Origin: Gemmatimonadota bacterium
Lineage (GTDB): Bacteria > Gemmatimonadota > Gemmatimonadetes > Gemmatimonadales > GWC2-71-9
Direction of reading: 5' to 3'
NCBI GenBank assembly: GCA_003220935.1
Contig: QHTT01000089.1
Location: forward strand, 1-61,877
Length of the DNA stretch: 61,877 nt
Positions 49,838 through 57,905 of this stretch are shown here, one piece after another (position 1 is the first letter of the stretch; every line of letters starts with the position of its first letter). The position numbers and the translations under genes are program-made. Below the pieces are notes generated by a model. The model was given only the letters and a program-made list of their open reading frames with translations, did not search any database and had not been told where the DNA came from.

Positions 49838-50286
49838 ACACTCGGCTGCCCGCGGTCATCGCGGTCGGGCTCGCGTTGCTTGTGGCGACGCCGGCGCGCG
49901 CGCAGGGAGACAGGTGGGAGCGCCAGGTGCGCGGGCAGCTCGAGCGGGCTGCAGCGTCGCTCGTTGCGAAGGGAGCCGTGCGGTCCCTCGCCACACGCGT
50001 CGGCATGCTCGATACTGACGAGTCGGCGTCGTTCACACTGACGCTCCAAGCGGGGGTCTCTTACGTCGTGGTGGGCACCTGTGACGAGGACTGTGAGCGG
50101 CTGGGTCTCGTACTGTCCGACCTTTCGAGCCACGACCTGGCGGCCGACCGCGCGAGCGAAAACGCGCCGGTGGTTCGGCTGGTGCCCCACCAGACGGCGT
50201 CCTACCGGGTGAAGGTCGTGATGGAGAGTTGCCGCATGAATCCCTGCCGCTTCGGCGTCGCCCTGCTCACTCTCCCAGCACCTTGA
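49834..50286 (+). CDS. secreted PPC-like beta-domain protein, 150 aa
   Basis: The GTG at 49834 overlaps the preceding stop (GTGA). A signal peptide ([19 protein letters not shown]) is followed by a short helix and a beta-sandwich ([54 protein letters not shown]) resembling the pre-peptidase C-terminal (PPC) fold. Two Cys pairs (CDEDC; CRMNPC) may form disulphides. It is last in the GntR-ABC unit and its end overlaps the convergent yjbQ remnant by 20 bp. Confidence 0.65.
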   Translation: MNTRLPAVIAVGLALLVATPARAQGDRWERQVRGQLERAAASLVAKGAVRSLATRVGMLDTDESASFTLTLQAGVSYVVVGTCDEDCERLGLVLSDLSSHDLAADRASENAPVVRLVPHQTASYRVKVVMESCRMNPCRFGVALLTLPAP

Positions 50287-50601
50287 TGATCACCCGCTTC
50301 TTGCGCCGGCCGTCCCACTCGCCGTAGAATAGCCGCTGCCAGGGACCGAGATCGAGCTTCCCTGCTGTGATGGGCACGATCGCTTCGTGACCGATCGTCA
50401 GGCTCCGCACAGGATGTCCGCCCACAGCCCCGACTCGTGGTCGTTCACGAACACGGAGGCCGTGATGTGCATTGCGCTCACGAGAACGAAGCCCTCGTGG
50501 ATGCCGCTCGTGCGGACCTGCTCGGCCACCTCGTCGGTGACGTCGATGATTTCCTGGCGAGACTTCGTGTTGAACCAGAGGTAGTGCGTGTGGGATATCA
50601 T
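50267..50601 (-). pseudogene. yjbQ: YjbQ/UPF0047 (secondary thiamine-phosphate synthase) with internal deletion
   Basis: The N-terminal part (start ATG 50601) reads [40 protein letters not shown] and [12 protein letters not shown], as in YjbQ, then ends in a stop near 50398. The C-terminal part continues in another frame: [46 protein letters not shown]. The central segment expected between them (with the conserved H..GE.N..AH residues, roughly 40 residues) is missing. YjbQ has thiamine-phosphate-synthase side activity in known cases. As written the gene is broken, either in the genome or in the assembly. Confidence 0.75.
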
Positions 50602-50615
50602 CTACGCCCCCTTTG

Positions 50616-50703
50616 AACGCGGAAGTGGGAACGCGGAACGCGGAACAGAGGGGGCCGGCGCCCGCATGGCCTGTTCCGCGTTCCACGTTCCACGTTCCGC
50701 GTT
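50616..50703. repeat. heptamer hairpin, family A (AACGCGG units), second copy
   Basis: The left arm (50616-50648) is AACGCGG, AAGTGGG, AACGCGG, AACGCGG, AACAG. The right arm (50671-50703) is the reverse complement of AACGCGG, AACGTGG, AACGTGG, AACGCGG, AACAG. Arm length (33 nt), unit number and the AACAG end are the same as in the copy at 25573-25657. It lies between divergent yjbQ and ntrY. Confidence 0.8.
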
Positions 50704-50717
50704 GCCAGCGTGTCGAA

Positions 50718-50746
50718 TTGTCACACGGATGCCAAACCCCTAAATT
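50718..50746 (+). promoter_or_regulatory. sigma-70-type promoter of the ntrYX unit
   Basis: TTGTCA (50718-50723) and TAAATT (50741-50746) are 17 bp apart. The expected start of transcription near 50753 is only about 6 nt before the ATG at 50759, and no ribosome-binding site precedes that ATG, so the message may be nearly leaderless. Confidence 0.45.
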
Positions 50747-50758
50747 GCCCCGTCAAAT

Positions 50759-51952
50759 ATGGCGCTCCCATTCCGCCAGCGGATCTTCCTCATCCTCGGG
50801 GCGCTCACCGCGGTGCCGACCGCGCTCGCCGTGGTGGGGTGGGCGCTGGCGGTGCGCACGGTGGGCCCGTCGGCCGGAGCGCGGGTGGCACTGGAGGAAG
50901 ACGCCGCCTCGGCACGCCAGATGATCGAGCAGATCGACACGACCCGCCTCACGTCCCGCCAGCGCGTCGTGCTGCGGCAGCATCTCGAGCAGCTTTCGAA
51001 CTCGGTGAGTCTGGCGCGCCGCGCCGAAACGTACCTGCGGTATTACGCCGGCAGCTTCGCCGCGGTGGTGATCGTGTTCGGCACGCTCGCCCTGATCTCG
51101 GCGATCCGCCTGGCGGGGCACCTCTCGCGCCAGCTGTCGCGGCCGATCGACGAGCTGGTCGGCTGGACCCGACTGATCCGCCGGCGCATGCCACTCCCCG
51201 CAGGACCGCCCACCCACGGTGCCCCTGAGTTCGAAGCGCTGCGCCAGGCGTTGCGTGAGCTCGTGACCGCGCTGGATCAGGCGCGCGAGAAGGAGCTCGA
51301 GGCCGAGCGGCTACGCGCGTTCCGGGAGGTCGCCCGTCGCGTGGCGCACGAAATCAAGAATCCGCTCACCGCGATGCGCATCGGGGTAGGTCAACTCCGG
51401 CGAGGTGGCGGTCAGGCGGACGGCCAGACGGCCACGGCCGTGGACGTACTTGCCGCCGAGACCGAGCGGCTCGAGCGGCTCGCCAAGGAGTTCGCCGAGT
51501 TCGGCCGGCTGCCGGAGGGCCCGAAGAGCGAAGTCGATCTGGTCGATCTCCTGGTGGACCTGGCGAAGAGCGCCGTGCCACCTGCGATCGCCGTGACGGT
51601 CCGCGCCAATGGCGGACCGTGCACGTTGCTCGGCCAATACGACCCGTTGCGGCGCGCGTTCGCGAACCTGCTCCGCAACGCCGCTGAGGCGATGGGAGGC
51701 CACGGGCCGATCGAGGTCGGTGTGGCGAAGGACGGCCAGGGCGTGCTCGTGACCATCGCCGACCATGGGCCGGGCATTCCGGAGGAGCAGCGGCAGCGGG
51801 TGTTCGAGCCCTACTTCACGACCAAGCAGGACGGGACCGGGTTGGGCCTCGCGCTGGTGCGGCAGACGATCGAGGCCCACAACGGCACGATCCGGGTGTC
51901 GGAGACGGCGGGCGGCGGCGCCACGTTCTCCATCGTGCTCTCGACCACGTGA
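50759..51952 (+). CDS. sensor histidine kinase, NtrY-like
   Basis: The 397-aa protein has two membrane helices (RIFLILGALTAVPTALAVVG; FAAVVIVFGTLALISAIRLA) around a short periplasmic helical loop. A HAMP domain follows (SRQLSRPIDELVGWTRLIR), then the H box (FREVARRVAHEIKNPLTAMR), N box (NLLRNAAEAMGG), G1 (DHGPGIPEE) and G2 (GTGLGLALVRQ). The GTGA overlap with the sigma-54 regulator makes a two-component pair of the NtrY/NtrX type. The signal is unknown. Confidence 0.93.
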   Translation: MALPFRQRIFLILGALTAVPTALAVVGWALAVRTVGPSAGARVALEEDAASARQMIEQIDTTRLTSRQRVVLRQHLEQLSNSVSLARRAETYLRYYAGSFAAVVIVFGTLALISAIRLAGHLSRQLSRPIDELVGWTRLIRRRMPLPAGPPTHGAPEFEALRQALRELVTALDQAREKELEAERLRAFREVARRVAHEIKNPLTAMRIGVGQLRRGGGQADGQTATAVDVLAAETERLERLAKEFAEFGRLPEGPKSEVDLVDLLVDLAKSAVPPAIAVTVRANGGPCTLLGQYDPLRRAFANLLRNAAEAMGGHGPIEVGVAKDGQGVLVTIADHGPGIPEEQRQRVFEPYFTTKQDGTGLGLALVRQTIEAHNGTIRVSETAGGGATFSIVLSTT

Positions 51953-53322
51953 GCCCGCGCATCCTGTTGGTCGACGACGAGACCAACATCCGCAAGATGG
52001 TAGGGGCGTTGCTGCAATCGGAGGGCTTCGAGACCGATGAGGCGGCGAACGGGACGGCCGCCATCGCGGCGGTCGAACGCGAGGCACCGGACGCGGTGCT
52101 GCTCGATCTCATGATGCCGGGCGGGCCCGACGGGCTCCAGACGCTCGAGCAGCTCAAGCGTACCGTGCCCGACCTCCCCGTGGTGATGATGAGCGGCAAG
52201 GCAAATCTCACCGACGCGGTGCGCGCCACCAAACTCGGCGCTTTCCAGTTCCTCGAGAAACCGCTCACTCCCGAAGGCCTGCTCACGACGCTGCGCGCGG
52301 CGCTCGAGCTATCGCGCACGCTCGCCGAGAACCGGCGCCTGCATGAGGCGCTGGGCCACGCGGACCCGCTCGTGGGGGTGAGTCCGGCCATGGAGGAGGT
52401 GCGCGCCCTGATCGCGCGCGTCGCGCCGACGGAGGCGCGGGTGCTGATCACCGGCGAGTCGGGAACCGGCAAGGAGCTCGTGGCCTCCGCGATCCACCGC
52501 CAGAGCGGCCGCGCGGCGAAGCGGTTCGTGTGCGTGAACAGCGCCGCCATCCCGAAGGATCTCGTCGAGTCGGAGATGTTCGGGCACGAGCGGGGCGCGT
52601 TCACCGGCGCCACCGAGCGGCGGGTGGGCCGCTTCGAGCTCGCGGACAGTGGCACCTTGTTTCTCGACGAGGTCGGCGACCTGAGCCTGGACGCGCAGGC
52701 CAAGCTGCTACGCGTACTCGAGACCGGCGTGATCGAGCGGCTCGGCGGCGAGCGGCCGCTCACGGTCGACGTCCGGGTCATCGCGGCGACGAACAAAGAC
52801 CTGACCAGGGCCGCGCAACAAGGGCAGTTCCGCGAGGACCTGCTGTTCCGGCTCAATGTGCTGCCCGTGCACATCCCGCCGCTGCGGGAGCGGCCGGAAG
52901 ATGTCCCGCCGCTGGTGCAACACTTCGCGGCACGTCAATCCGCTCGCCTCGGCAGGGTCGTGCGTCTCGACGCTGGGGCCGTCCAGTTGCTCGCGGCGTA
53001 CCGGTGGCCCGGCAACGTGCGCGAGCTCGCCAACCTGGTGGAGCGTCTCGCGATCCTGGCGACGGGGGAGACCATCGCTGCGGACGACGTGGCGCGCGTC
53101 GTCCACCAGGACGGCACGCCGCCGCCGCCGCCGGGTGACTGGGCGGACGTGGCGCTCGCTGAGGCGCTCGACGCCTTCGAGCGCACGCTGATCGCGCGCG
53201 CGCTCTCCGCCGCGCGTGGCAACGTGGCGGAGGCCGCCCGCCGGCTGGCGACCGATCGCGCCAACCTGTATCGGCGGATGCGCCGGCTCGGCCTCGAGCC
53301 GCCTCGCAACGTGGCGGGATGA
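51949..53322 (+). CDS. sigma-54-dependent response regulator, NtrX-like
   Basis: Domains in the 457-aa protein: receiver (phospho-acceptor Asp53 in VLLDLMMPG, acidic pair DDE at the N-terminus), AAA+ with Walker A GESGTGKELVA, the sigma-54 contact loop GAFTGA and FLDEVGDLSLDAQAKLLRVL. WPGNVRELANLVERLAIL and a Fis-type helix-turn-helix (GNVAEAARRLATDRANLYRR) complete it. It activates sigma-54 promoters when phosphorylated by the kinase upstream. No -24/-12 promoter was recognised nearby. Confidence 0.95.
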   Translation: MSPRILLVDDETNIRKMVGALLQSEGFETDEAANGTAAIAAVEREAPDAVLLDLMMPGGPDGLQTLEQLKRTVPDLPVVMMSGKANLTDAVRATKLGAFQFLEKPLTPEGLLTTLRAALELSRTLAENRRLHEALGHADPLVGVSPAMEEVRALIARVAPTEARVLITGESGTGKELVASAIHRQSGRAAKRFVCVNSAAIPKDLVESEMFGHERGAFTGATERRVGRFELADSGTLFLDEVGDLSLDAQAKLLRVLETGVIERLGGERPLTVDVRVIAATNKDLTRAAQQGQFREDLLFRLNVLPVHIPPLRERPEDVPPLVQHFAARQSARLGRVVRLDAGAVQLLAAYRWPGNVRELANLVERLAILATGETIAADDVARVVHQDGTPPPPPGDWADVALAEALDAFERTLIARALSAARGNVAEAARRLATDRANLYRRMRRLGLEPPRNVAG

Positions 53323-53426
53323 CACGTTTCCCACCCTCACAACCCGCCCGTCAAGCACGACGGTGCGGGGCCGCGGGCGGCACGGGCCATGCACGTGCTT
53401 CCTGCGCCCCCCACCGAGGCCCCCAC

Positions 53427-55172
53427 ATGCGCGTGCGCGTCCCGTTCCTCCTCTGGCTGCTCGCCCCGTCGGTCGCCGCCGCCCAGGACACGGCGATCGT
53501 CATCAACCCCGAGAGCGTGAGCGTCGCGCCCCAGCCCGGGGACCTGCCGCGCCTCGTCGCGGACGAAGCGATCCGGTTCTACAACGCTCCGACCACCACG
53601 CGGCTGGTGGGACGCTCCCGGCTGCCGCGGGGCAACGAGTGGCGCGGCGACGTGGCGGTGCGCAACGGCGCCGTCTCGGTGGGCGGCCGCATTCAAGGCA
53701 GCCTGCTCGTGATCAACGGCGATGCCAGCATCGACTCGGGCGCCACGATTTCCGGAGATCTGATCGTGATCGGCGGCGCCGTCACCCGGGCGCCCGGCGC
53801 TGCGGTGGCGGGCGAAGTGCGCGTCTACGCTGCGCCTCTCGGCTACCGCACGCAAGGCGACGAGATCGCGCTCGCGCGAGTGAGCCCGCGCCGCTGGCTC
53901 CGCAGCGTGGGCGTCGAAAAGTCGTGGGGCACCGCCGATTCACGCTCCTCGCTCACTCTCGCCACGGCGGGAACCTTCAACCGAGTCGAAGGACTGCCGG
54001 TGGTGTTCGGCCCGATGTTCGACTGGAAGCTCCAGGAGAACCTGCGGTTCCGGCTCGACGCGCTGGGGGTATTCCGCACGGCAGGGGACCTGACGGACCG
54101 GCGCAGCGACCTGGGCTACATGCTGCGCACGGAGCTGCGCTCGGGTGAAGTCCCAGCCTACGGTGCCGAGTTTCGCGCCTACGACGTGGTCCTGCCGGTC
54201 GAGGACTGGGGGCTGCGCGGCGCCGAGATCGGCTGGGCCGCCTTCCTGTTCCAGCGCGACTACCGCGACTACTACCTGAGCAAGGGGATCGCTGGCCGCT
54301 TCGTCGTCCAGCCCGCGCGGCAGCTCAACCTCACCATCGAACTGCGGCGTGACTGGCAGACGAGCGTGGCGGCGCGCGATCCGTGGACCCTGTTCCGCAA
54401 CGACCAGCCGTGGCGCCCGAACCCGCCGATCGACGAGGGGCACTACACCACCGTCAGCGGCAAAGTCACGCTGGACACCCGCAACGACCGCGCCGACCCA
54501 ACGGCAGGATGGTTCCTGACGGCCCTGCTCGACAACTCGCGCAGCGACGACGTGAGCCCGCAGACCGGCGTGCCCGCAGCCGTGCGCGGCCCGATTCCGA
54601 CCGACGGCTCCTACCAGTTCACCCGTGCGTTCTTCGACGTGCGCCGCTACACCCGCGTCAGCCCCTCAGGGCGCGTGAACCTCCGTCTGCTCGCCGGCGG
54701 CTGGTTGGGCGGCGACCCGCTGCCACTGCAGCGACGCCTCTCGACAGGTGGCGCCGACCCGCTCGCGGGCTACGGCTTCCGCCGCAGCGCGTGCAACCGC
54801 GACATCACCGACGCGGCCTTCGCGAGCACGCTCGTCGCGGCCTGCGACCGCGTAATCCTCGTGCAGGCCGAGTATCGAGGCCACATCTCGCTTCACTGGG
54901 CGTACAACTCGTCGCGGCCCGAGGACGAGGAATCGAAATCGTTGCTCACGCTGCGTGGGCCCGATCTCGTGGTGCTGGGCGATGCCGGCCAGGCGTGGCT
55001 CGTCGGCAGCGGGCCGGGCCGGATACCGAGCGACCGGCTACCGACGCTGGGCAGCTGGCTCGGTGACCTCGGACTAGGCGTCGACTGGGGTGGGTTCGGC
55101 CTGTACGCGGCGAAGGCGGTGACCGCAGGCGAGCCCCTGCGATTCACGCTGCGACTCGACCATCGCTTTTGA
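53427..55172 (+). CDS. bactofilin-like N-domain fused to an Omp85-like barrel
   Basis: Start ATG 53427 opens a signal peptide (MRVRVPFLLWLLAPSVAAAQ); an earlier in-frame ATG at 53319 overlaps ntrX but lacks signal features. Residues about 60-145 show a polymer-forming (bactofilin-like) beta-helix pattern (VSVGGRIQGSLLVINGDASI; DSGATISGDLIVIGGAVTR). The last 400 residues are barrel strands ending in LRFTLRLDHRF with a terminal Phe, resembling Omp85/surface-antigen C-termini, with a characteristic GGADPLAGYGFR loop. I infer an outer-membrane protein whose periplasmic part may assemble. It follows NtrYX in the same direction. Confidence 0.78.
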   Translation: MRVRVPFLLWLLAPSVAAAQDTAIVINPESVSVAPQPGDLPRLVADEAIRFYNAPTTTRLVGRSRLPRGNEWRGDVAVRNGAVSVGGRIQGSLLVINGDASIDSGATISGDLIVIGGAVTRAPGAAVAGEVRVYAAPLGYRTQGDEIALARVSPRRWLRSVGVEKSWGTADSRSSLTLATAGTFNRVEGLPVVFGPMFDWKLQENLRFRLDALGVFRTAGDLTDRRSDLGYMLRTELRSGEVPAYGAEFRAYDVVLPVEDWGLRGAEIGWAAFLFQRDYRDYYLSKGIAGRFVVQPARQLNLTIELRRDWQTSVAARDPWTLFRNDQPWRPNPPIDEGHYTTVSGKVTLDTRNDRADPTAGWFLTALLDNSRSDDVSPQTGVPAAVRGPIPTDGSYQFTRAFFDVRRYTRVSPSGRVNLRLLAGGWLGGDPLPLQRRLSTGGADPLAGYGFRRSACNRDITDAAFASTLVAACDRVILVQAEYRGHISLHWAYNSSRPEDEESKSLLTLRGPDLVVLGDAGQAWLVGSGPGRIPSDRLPTLGSWLGDLGLGVDWGGFGLYAAKAVTAGEPLRFTLRLDHRF

Positions 55173-55173
55173 G

Positions 55174-55800
55174 GTGAGGGGGGGGTTCCGGCTCCTCGCC
55201 CTACTCGCGTGCGCGGCGGCCGCCCCCGCTCCCCCGGCCGGTGCGCAACAGCCTTCGCTGACGGTGCTGCTCCAGAACGGCGTGCCCCGCGTCCAGGCCA
55301 CCGCGCTGCTCGCCGACGGCAAGTTCGTCGGCCTCATGCGGTCCGGGTTTCCGCTGCGACTGCATTACCGTCTCGAGTTGTGGCGAGCGCGCTCCGGCTG
55401 GTTCGATCAGTTCGTGAGCGACTGGTCGGGGGACGCGGTGGCGCACCACGACCCGCTCGCCGATGACTTCGTCTTGATCCGTACCGGCGGCGCGGTAGCG
55501 CGCTACACGACGGCCGACAGTCTCGAGCGGGCGCTCGAAATCCCCTTATATGTCCGCCTGGCGCCGAAAGGGCCGGGCAAGTTCTACTTTCTCTGCCGTC
55601 TCGACATTACGACGCTCAACGACACCGATCTGGAAGAGCTGACGCGCTGGCTCAAAGGCGACGTAAGTCCTGCGGTCTCGGGCGAAGGCAACGTGGGCGG
55701 CGCGCTGGTGCGCGGGGCACAGCGGATTCTTGTGCGGATCGCGGGACTGCCGCGCCTCACCCTAGAAGCGAGGTCGGAGCCGTTTACCCGCGGCCCGTAG
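55174..55800 (+). CDS. DUF4390 domain secreted protein
   Basis: The GTG at 55174, one base after the previous stop, opens a signal peptide (LLALLACAAAAPAPPAGA). The rest is a DUF4390 domain: GLMRSGFPLRLHYRLELWRA, DFVLIRTGG, IPLYVRLAPKGPGKFYFLCR and LNDTDLEELTRWLKGDV. DUF4390 genes are found beside ntrY-like kinase genes in other bacteria, which fits this locus. It should be periplasmic; its role is unknown. The TAG stop forms one end of a palindrome shared with the convergent HNH gene. Confidence 0.85.
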   Translation: MRGGFRLLALLACAAAAPAPPAGAQQPSLTVLLQNGVPRVQATALLADGKFVGLMRSGFPLRLHYRLELWRARSGWFDQFVSDWSGDAVAHHDPLADDFVLIRTGGAVARYTTADSLERALEIPLYVRLAPKGPGKFYFLCRLDITTLNDTDLEELTRWLKGDVSPAVSGEGNVGGALVRGAQRILVRIAGLPRLTLEARSEPFTRGP

Positions 55801-55842
55801 GGGCACGGCATCCTGTGCCCCCACGGCATGCCGTGCCCCTAC
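55797..55842. terminator. 15-bp palindrome holding both stop codons of convergent genes
   Basis: GTAGGGGCACGGCAT (55797-55811) and its exact reverse complement (55828-55842) flank a 16-nt loop. The TAG in the left arm ends the plus-strand DUF4390 gene and the TAG in the right arm (read on the minus strand) ends the HNH gene. It can form the same hairpin in both transcripts, so a bidirectional terminator is likely. Confidence 0.7.
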
Positions 55843-56393
55843 AGCACCTCCAGGGTCGCGAGCACCTCGCCGCCGTAGAACATCCGGATGTACTTGGACT
55901 GGATCGACGTCAGCCGGCGCACCGCCCAGGCGAGATGCACGAAGTGGGGCTCGAACGGCGGCCGCAGCGGGTGCATCCCGGCCTCCTCGGGCAGCAGGTT
56001 ACCCTTCCGGGTGTTGCACGTGCTACACGCCGTCAACACGTTGGTCCAGGCGTTCGTGCCTCCCCGCGACAGCGGTACCAGGTGATCTCGCGTCAGGCAC
56101 TCCCGATGCCGCAGCTCCTGCTGACTGCGCCCGCAGAATTGGCAGCGGTAGTTGTCGCGGGCGAAGAGGAAGGTGTTGGTGACTTGGCGGCGGAAGCGGC
56201 GTGGGACGTGGACGAACTTCACGAGACGGATCACCGCAGGCCGGGGTATCTGAAGCCGCTCGCTGCGCACCACGGAGCCGTCTGCCTCCACGATCTCCGC
56301 CTTGCGGTCAATCACCAGGCGCAGCGCCCGCCGCACGGGTACCATGGTCAGGGGCTCAAACGAGGCGTTCAGCGCGAGGCAGCGCACAAGCAT
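55839..56393 (-). CDS. HNH endonuclease family protein
   Basis: The preferred start is the ATG at 56393 (MLVRCLALNASFEPLTMVPV), giving 184 aa; the upstream extension to 56477 looks non-coding. It contains the HNH motif: CQFCGRS, HRECLTRDHLVPLSRGGTNA, WTNVLTACSTCNTRKGN, with two CxxC pairs for a structural zinc. The N-terminal VRRALRLVIDRKAEIVEADG part is typical of a widespread chromosomal HNH group (5-methylcytosine-restriction McrA-like or unknown). No restriction or phage genes are nearby. It may act in DNA repair or housekeeping. Confidence 0.85.
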   Translation of the reverse strand: MLVRCLALNASFEPLTMVPVRRALRLVIDRKAEIVEADGSVVRSERLQIPRPAVIRLVKFVHVPRRFRRQVTNTFLFARDNYRCQFCGRSQQELRHRECLTRDHLVPLSRGGTNAWTNVLTACSTCNTRKGNLLPEEAGMHPLRPPFEPHFVHLAWAVRRLTSIQSKYIRMFYGGEVLATLEVL

Positions 56394-56486
56394 CTCTCCA
56401 AGCGAAAAAGCGGCCGTCTCGCCCGTACACCGAGCGGGACGGCCCCGTATGCTACACAACCGCCTAACGCACGGCAAGAGCTAGCT

Positions 56487-57905
56487 TTAAGCCCCTCCAC
56501 CTGGAGCGAATAGCTTGCGAAGCTCCTCCAGCTGATCTTCCACGGACTTACGCGACGCCCCGCCGGGGGTGGCGCGCCCTTCCACGCTGTCTTCCCAGCT
56601 GCCCAGCTGCGCCAGCGCCGCGCCGAGCGCGGGGTGGATGCTCGCCGCTACGGCCTGTGGCACCTGGTCGAGCGGCACCCCTGCACGCTCGGCCTCCCGG
56701 ACCAGCTTCCCCACGAGGCGGTGGCTCTCGCGGAACGGCACGCCGGCCTCGACCAGGAGGTCAGCCACATCGGTGGCGCGCAGCGACGCGTCGAGCGCGG
56801 CCAGCATGCGCTGCCCATCGATGCTCAGCGAGGCGACGGCGCCCGTCACGGCCGGCAGCACCACCGCGAGCGTGTCGCAGGCGTCGAACAGCAACGCCTT
56901 GTCCTCCTGCAGGTCCTTCGAGTAGCCCGCCGGAATCCCCTTGAGGGTAGCGAGCAGCGCCAGGAGGTCACCGAGCAGCCGGGCCGACTTGGCCCGAGCC
57001 AGCTCGAAGACGTCGGGATTGCGCTTCTGCGGCATCAGGCTCGACCCGGTGCTGAAGTCGTCGGCAAGCCGCACAAAGCCGTACTCCGAGCTCGCGTACT
57101 GCACCAGCTCCGCGCCCAGCCGCGAGAGGTGAGTGCCCACCAGGGCGATGTGGAACAGCACCTCGGCGACGAAGTCGCGGTCGCCGGTGGCGTCCAACGC
57201 GTTCGCGGAAAGCGAGCGGAATCCGAGTGCTTCCTTGAGGAGCACCCGGTCGACCGGAAAGCCTGAGCCCGCGAGCGCACCGGAGCCGAGGGGCAGCTCC
57301 GCCACGCGGCGCCGCGCGTCGGCGAGCCGTTGGCGATCGCGCACGAGTGGCCACGCGTGGGCGAGCAAGACGTAGGCCCAGCGCACCGGCTGCGCCCGCT
57401 GACCGTGGGTGTAGCCGGGGAGGATCTGGTCGATCCCTTCCCGGGCGCGCGCGACGAGCGTACGGCCGAGCGTCGCCAGGTCGGCGTCGAGCTGGTCGAT
57501 GGCGTCGAGCGTCCAGAGACGCAGGTCGGTCGCGACCTGATCGTTGCGCGAGCGGCCGGTGTGCAGCTTTCCGGCCGCGGCGCCGACTTCCTCGTACAAG
57601 AGCCGCTCCACCAGCGTGTGCACGTCTTCGTCAGGTGCGCCGATGGCCGCCCCGTCCGCCAGCCGCTCCGCCACACGGTCCAAGCCGTCCAGGAGCTGGG
57701 ACTCTTCAGCCGACGTCAGCACGCCGACCCGCCCAAGTGCGTGCACCCACGCCTTACTGGCGGTCACGTCCTGCGGCCACAACCGGTGGTCCACCGGCAA
57801 ACTGCGGTTCAAGGCGTCGAGCGCCTCGCTCGGCCCCAGAGTGAAGCGGCCGCCCCACATCTGGTGGGGAGCGGCGGCATGGGTCTCGGTGGGGGGGCGG
57901 GTCAT
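56487..57905 (-). CDS. argH: argininosuccinate lyase
   Basis: The 472-aa protein contains MWGGRFTLGPSEALDALNRS, DEDVHTLVERLLYEEVGAAA, KLHTGRSRNDQVATDLRLW, GYTHGQRAQPVRWAYVLLAH, and the fumarase-superfamily signature GSSLMPQKRNPD. It splits argininosuccinate to arginine and fumarate. The ATG at 57905 shares one base with the argG stop (TGATG), so the last two steps of arginine synthesis are coupled. It is followed by a gap of about 90 bp before the HNH gene. Confidence 0.97.
   Translation of the reverse strand: MTRPPTETHAAAPHQMWGGRFTLGPSEALDALNRSLPVDHRLWPQDVTASKAWVHALGRVGVLTSAEESQLLDGLDRVAERLADGAAIGAPDEDVHTLVERLLYEEVGAAAGKLHTGRSRNDQVATDLRLWTLDAIDQLDADLATLGRTLVARAREGIDQILPGYTHGQRAQPVRWAYVLLAHAWPLVRDRQRLADARRRVAELPLGSGALAGSGFPVDRVLLKEALGFRSLSANALDATGDRDFVAEVLFHIALVGTHLSRLGAELVQYASSEYGFVRLADDFSTGSSLMPQKRNPDVFELARAKSARLLGDLLALLATLKGIPAGYSKDLQEDKALLFDACDTLAVVLPAVTGAVASLSIDGQRMLAALDASLRATDVADLLVEAGVPFRESHRLVGKLVREAERAGVPLDQVPQAVAASIHPALGAALAQLGSWEDSVEGRATPGGASRKSVEDQLEELRKLFAPGGGA

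Noticed and set aside
50390..50410. programmed frameshifting in yjbQ
   Set aside because: As with mltG, conserved central residues are absent, so a shift alone would not give a functional enzyme.
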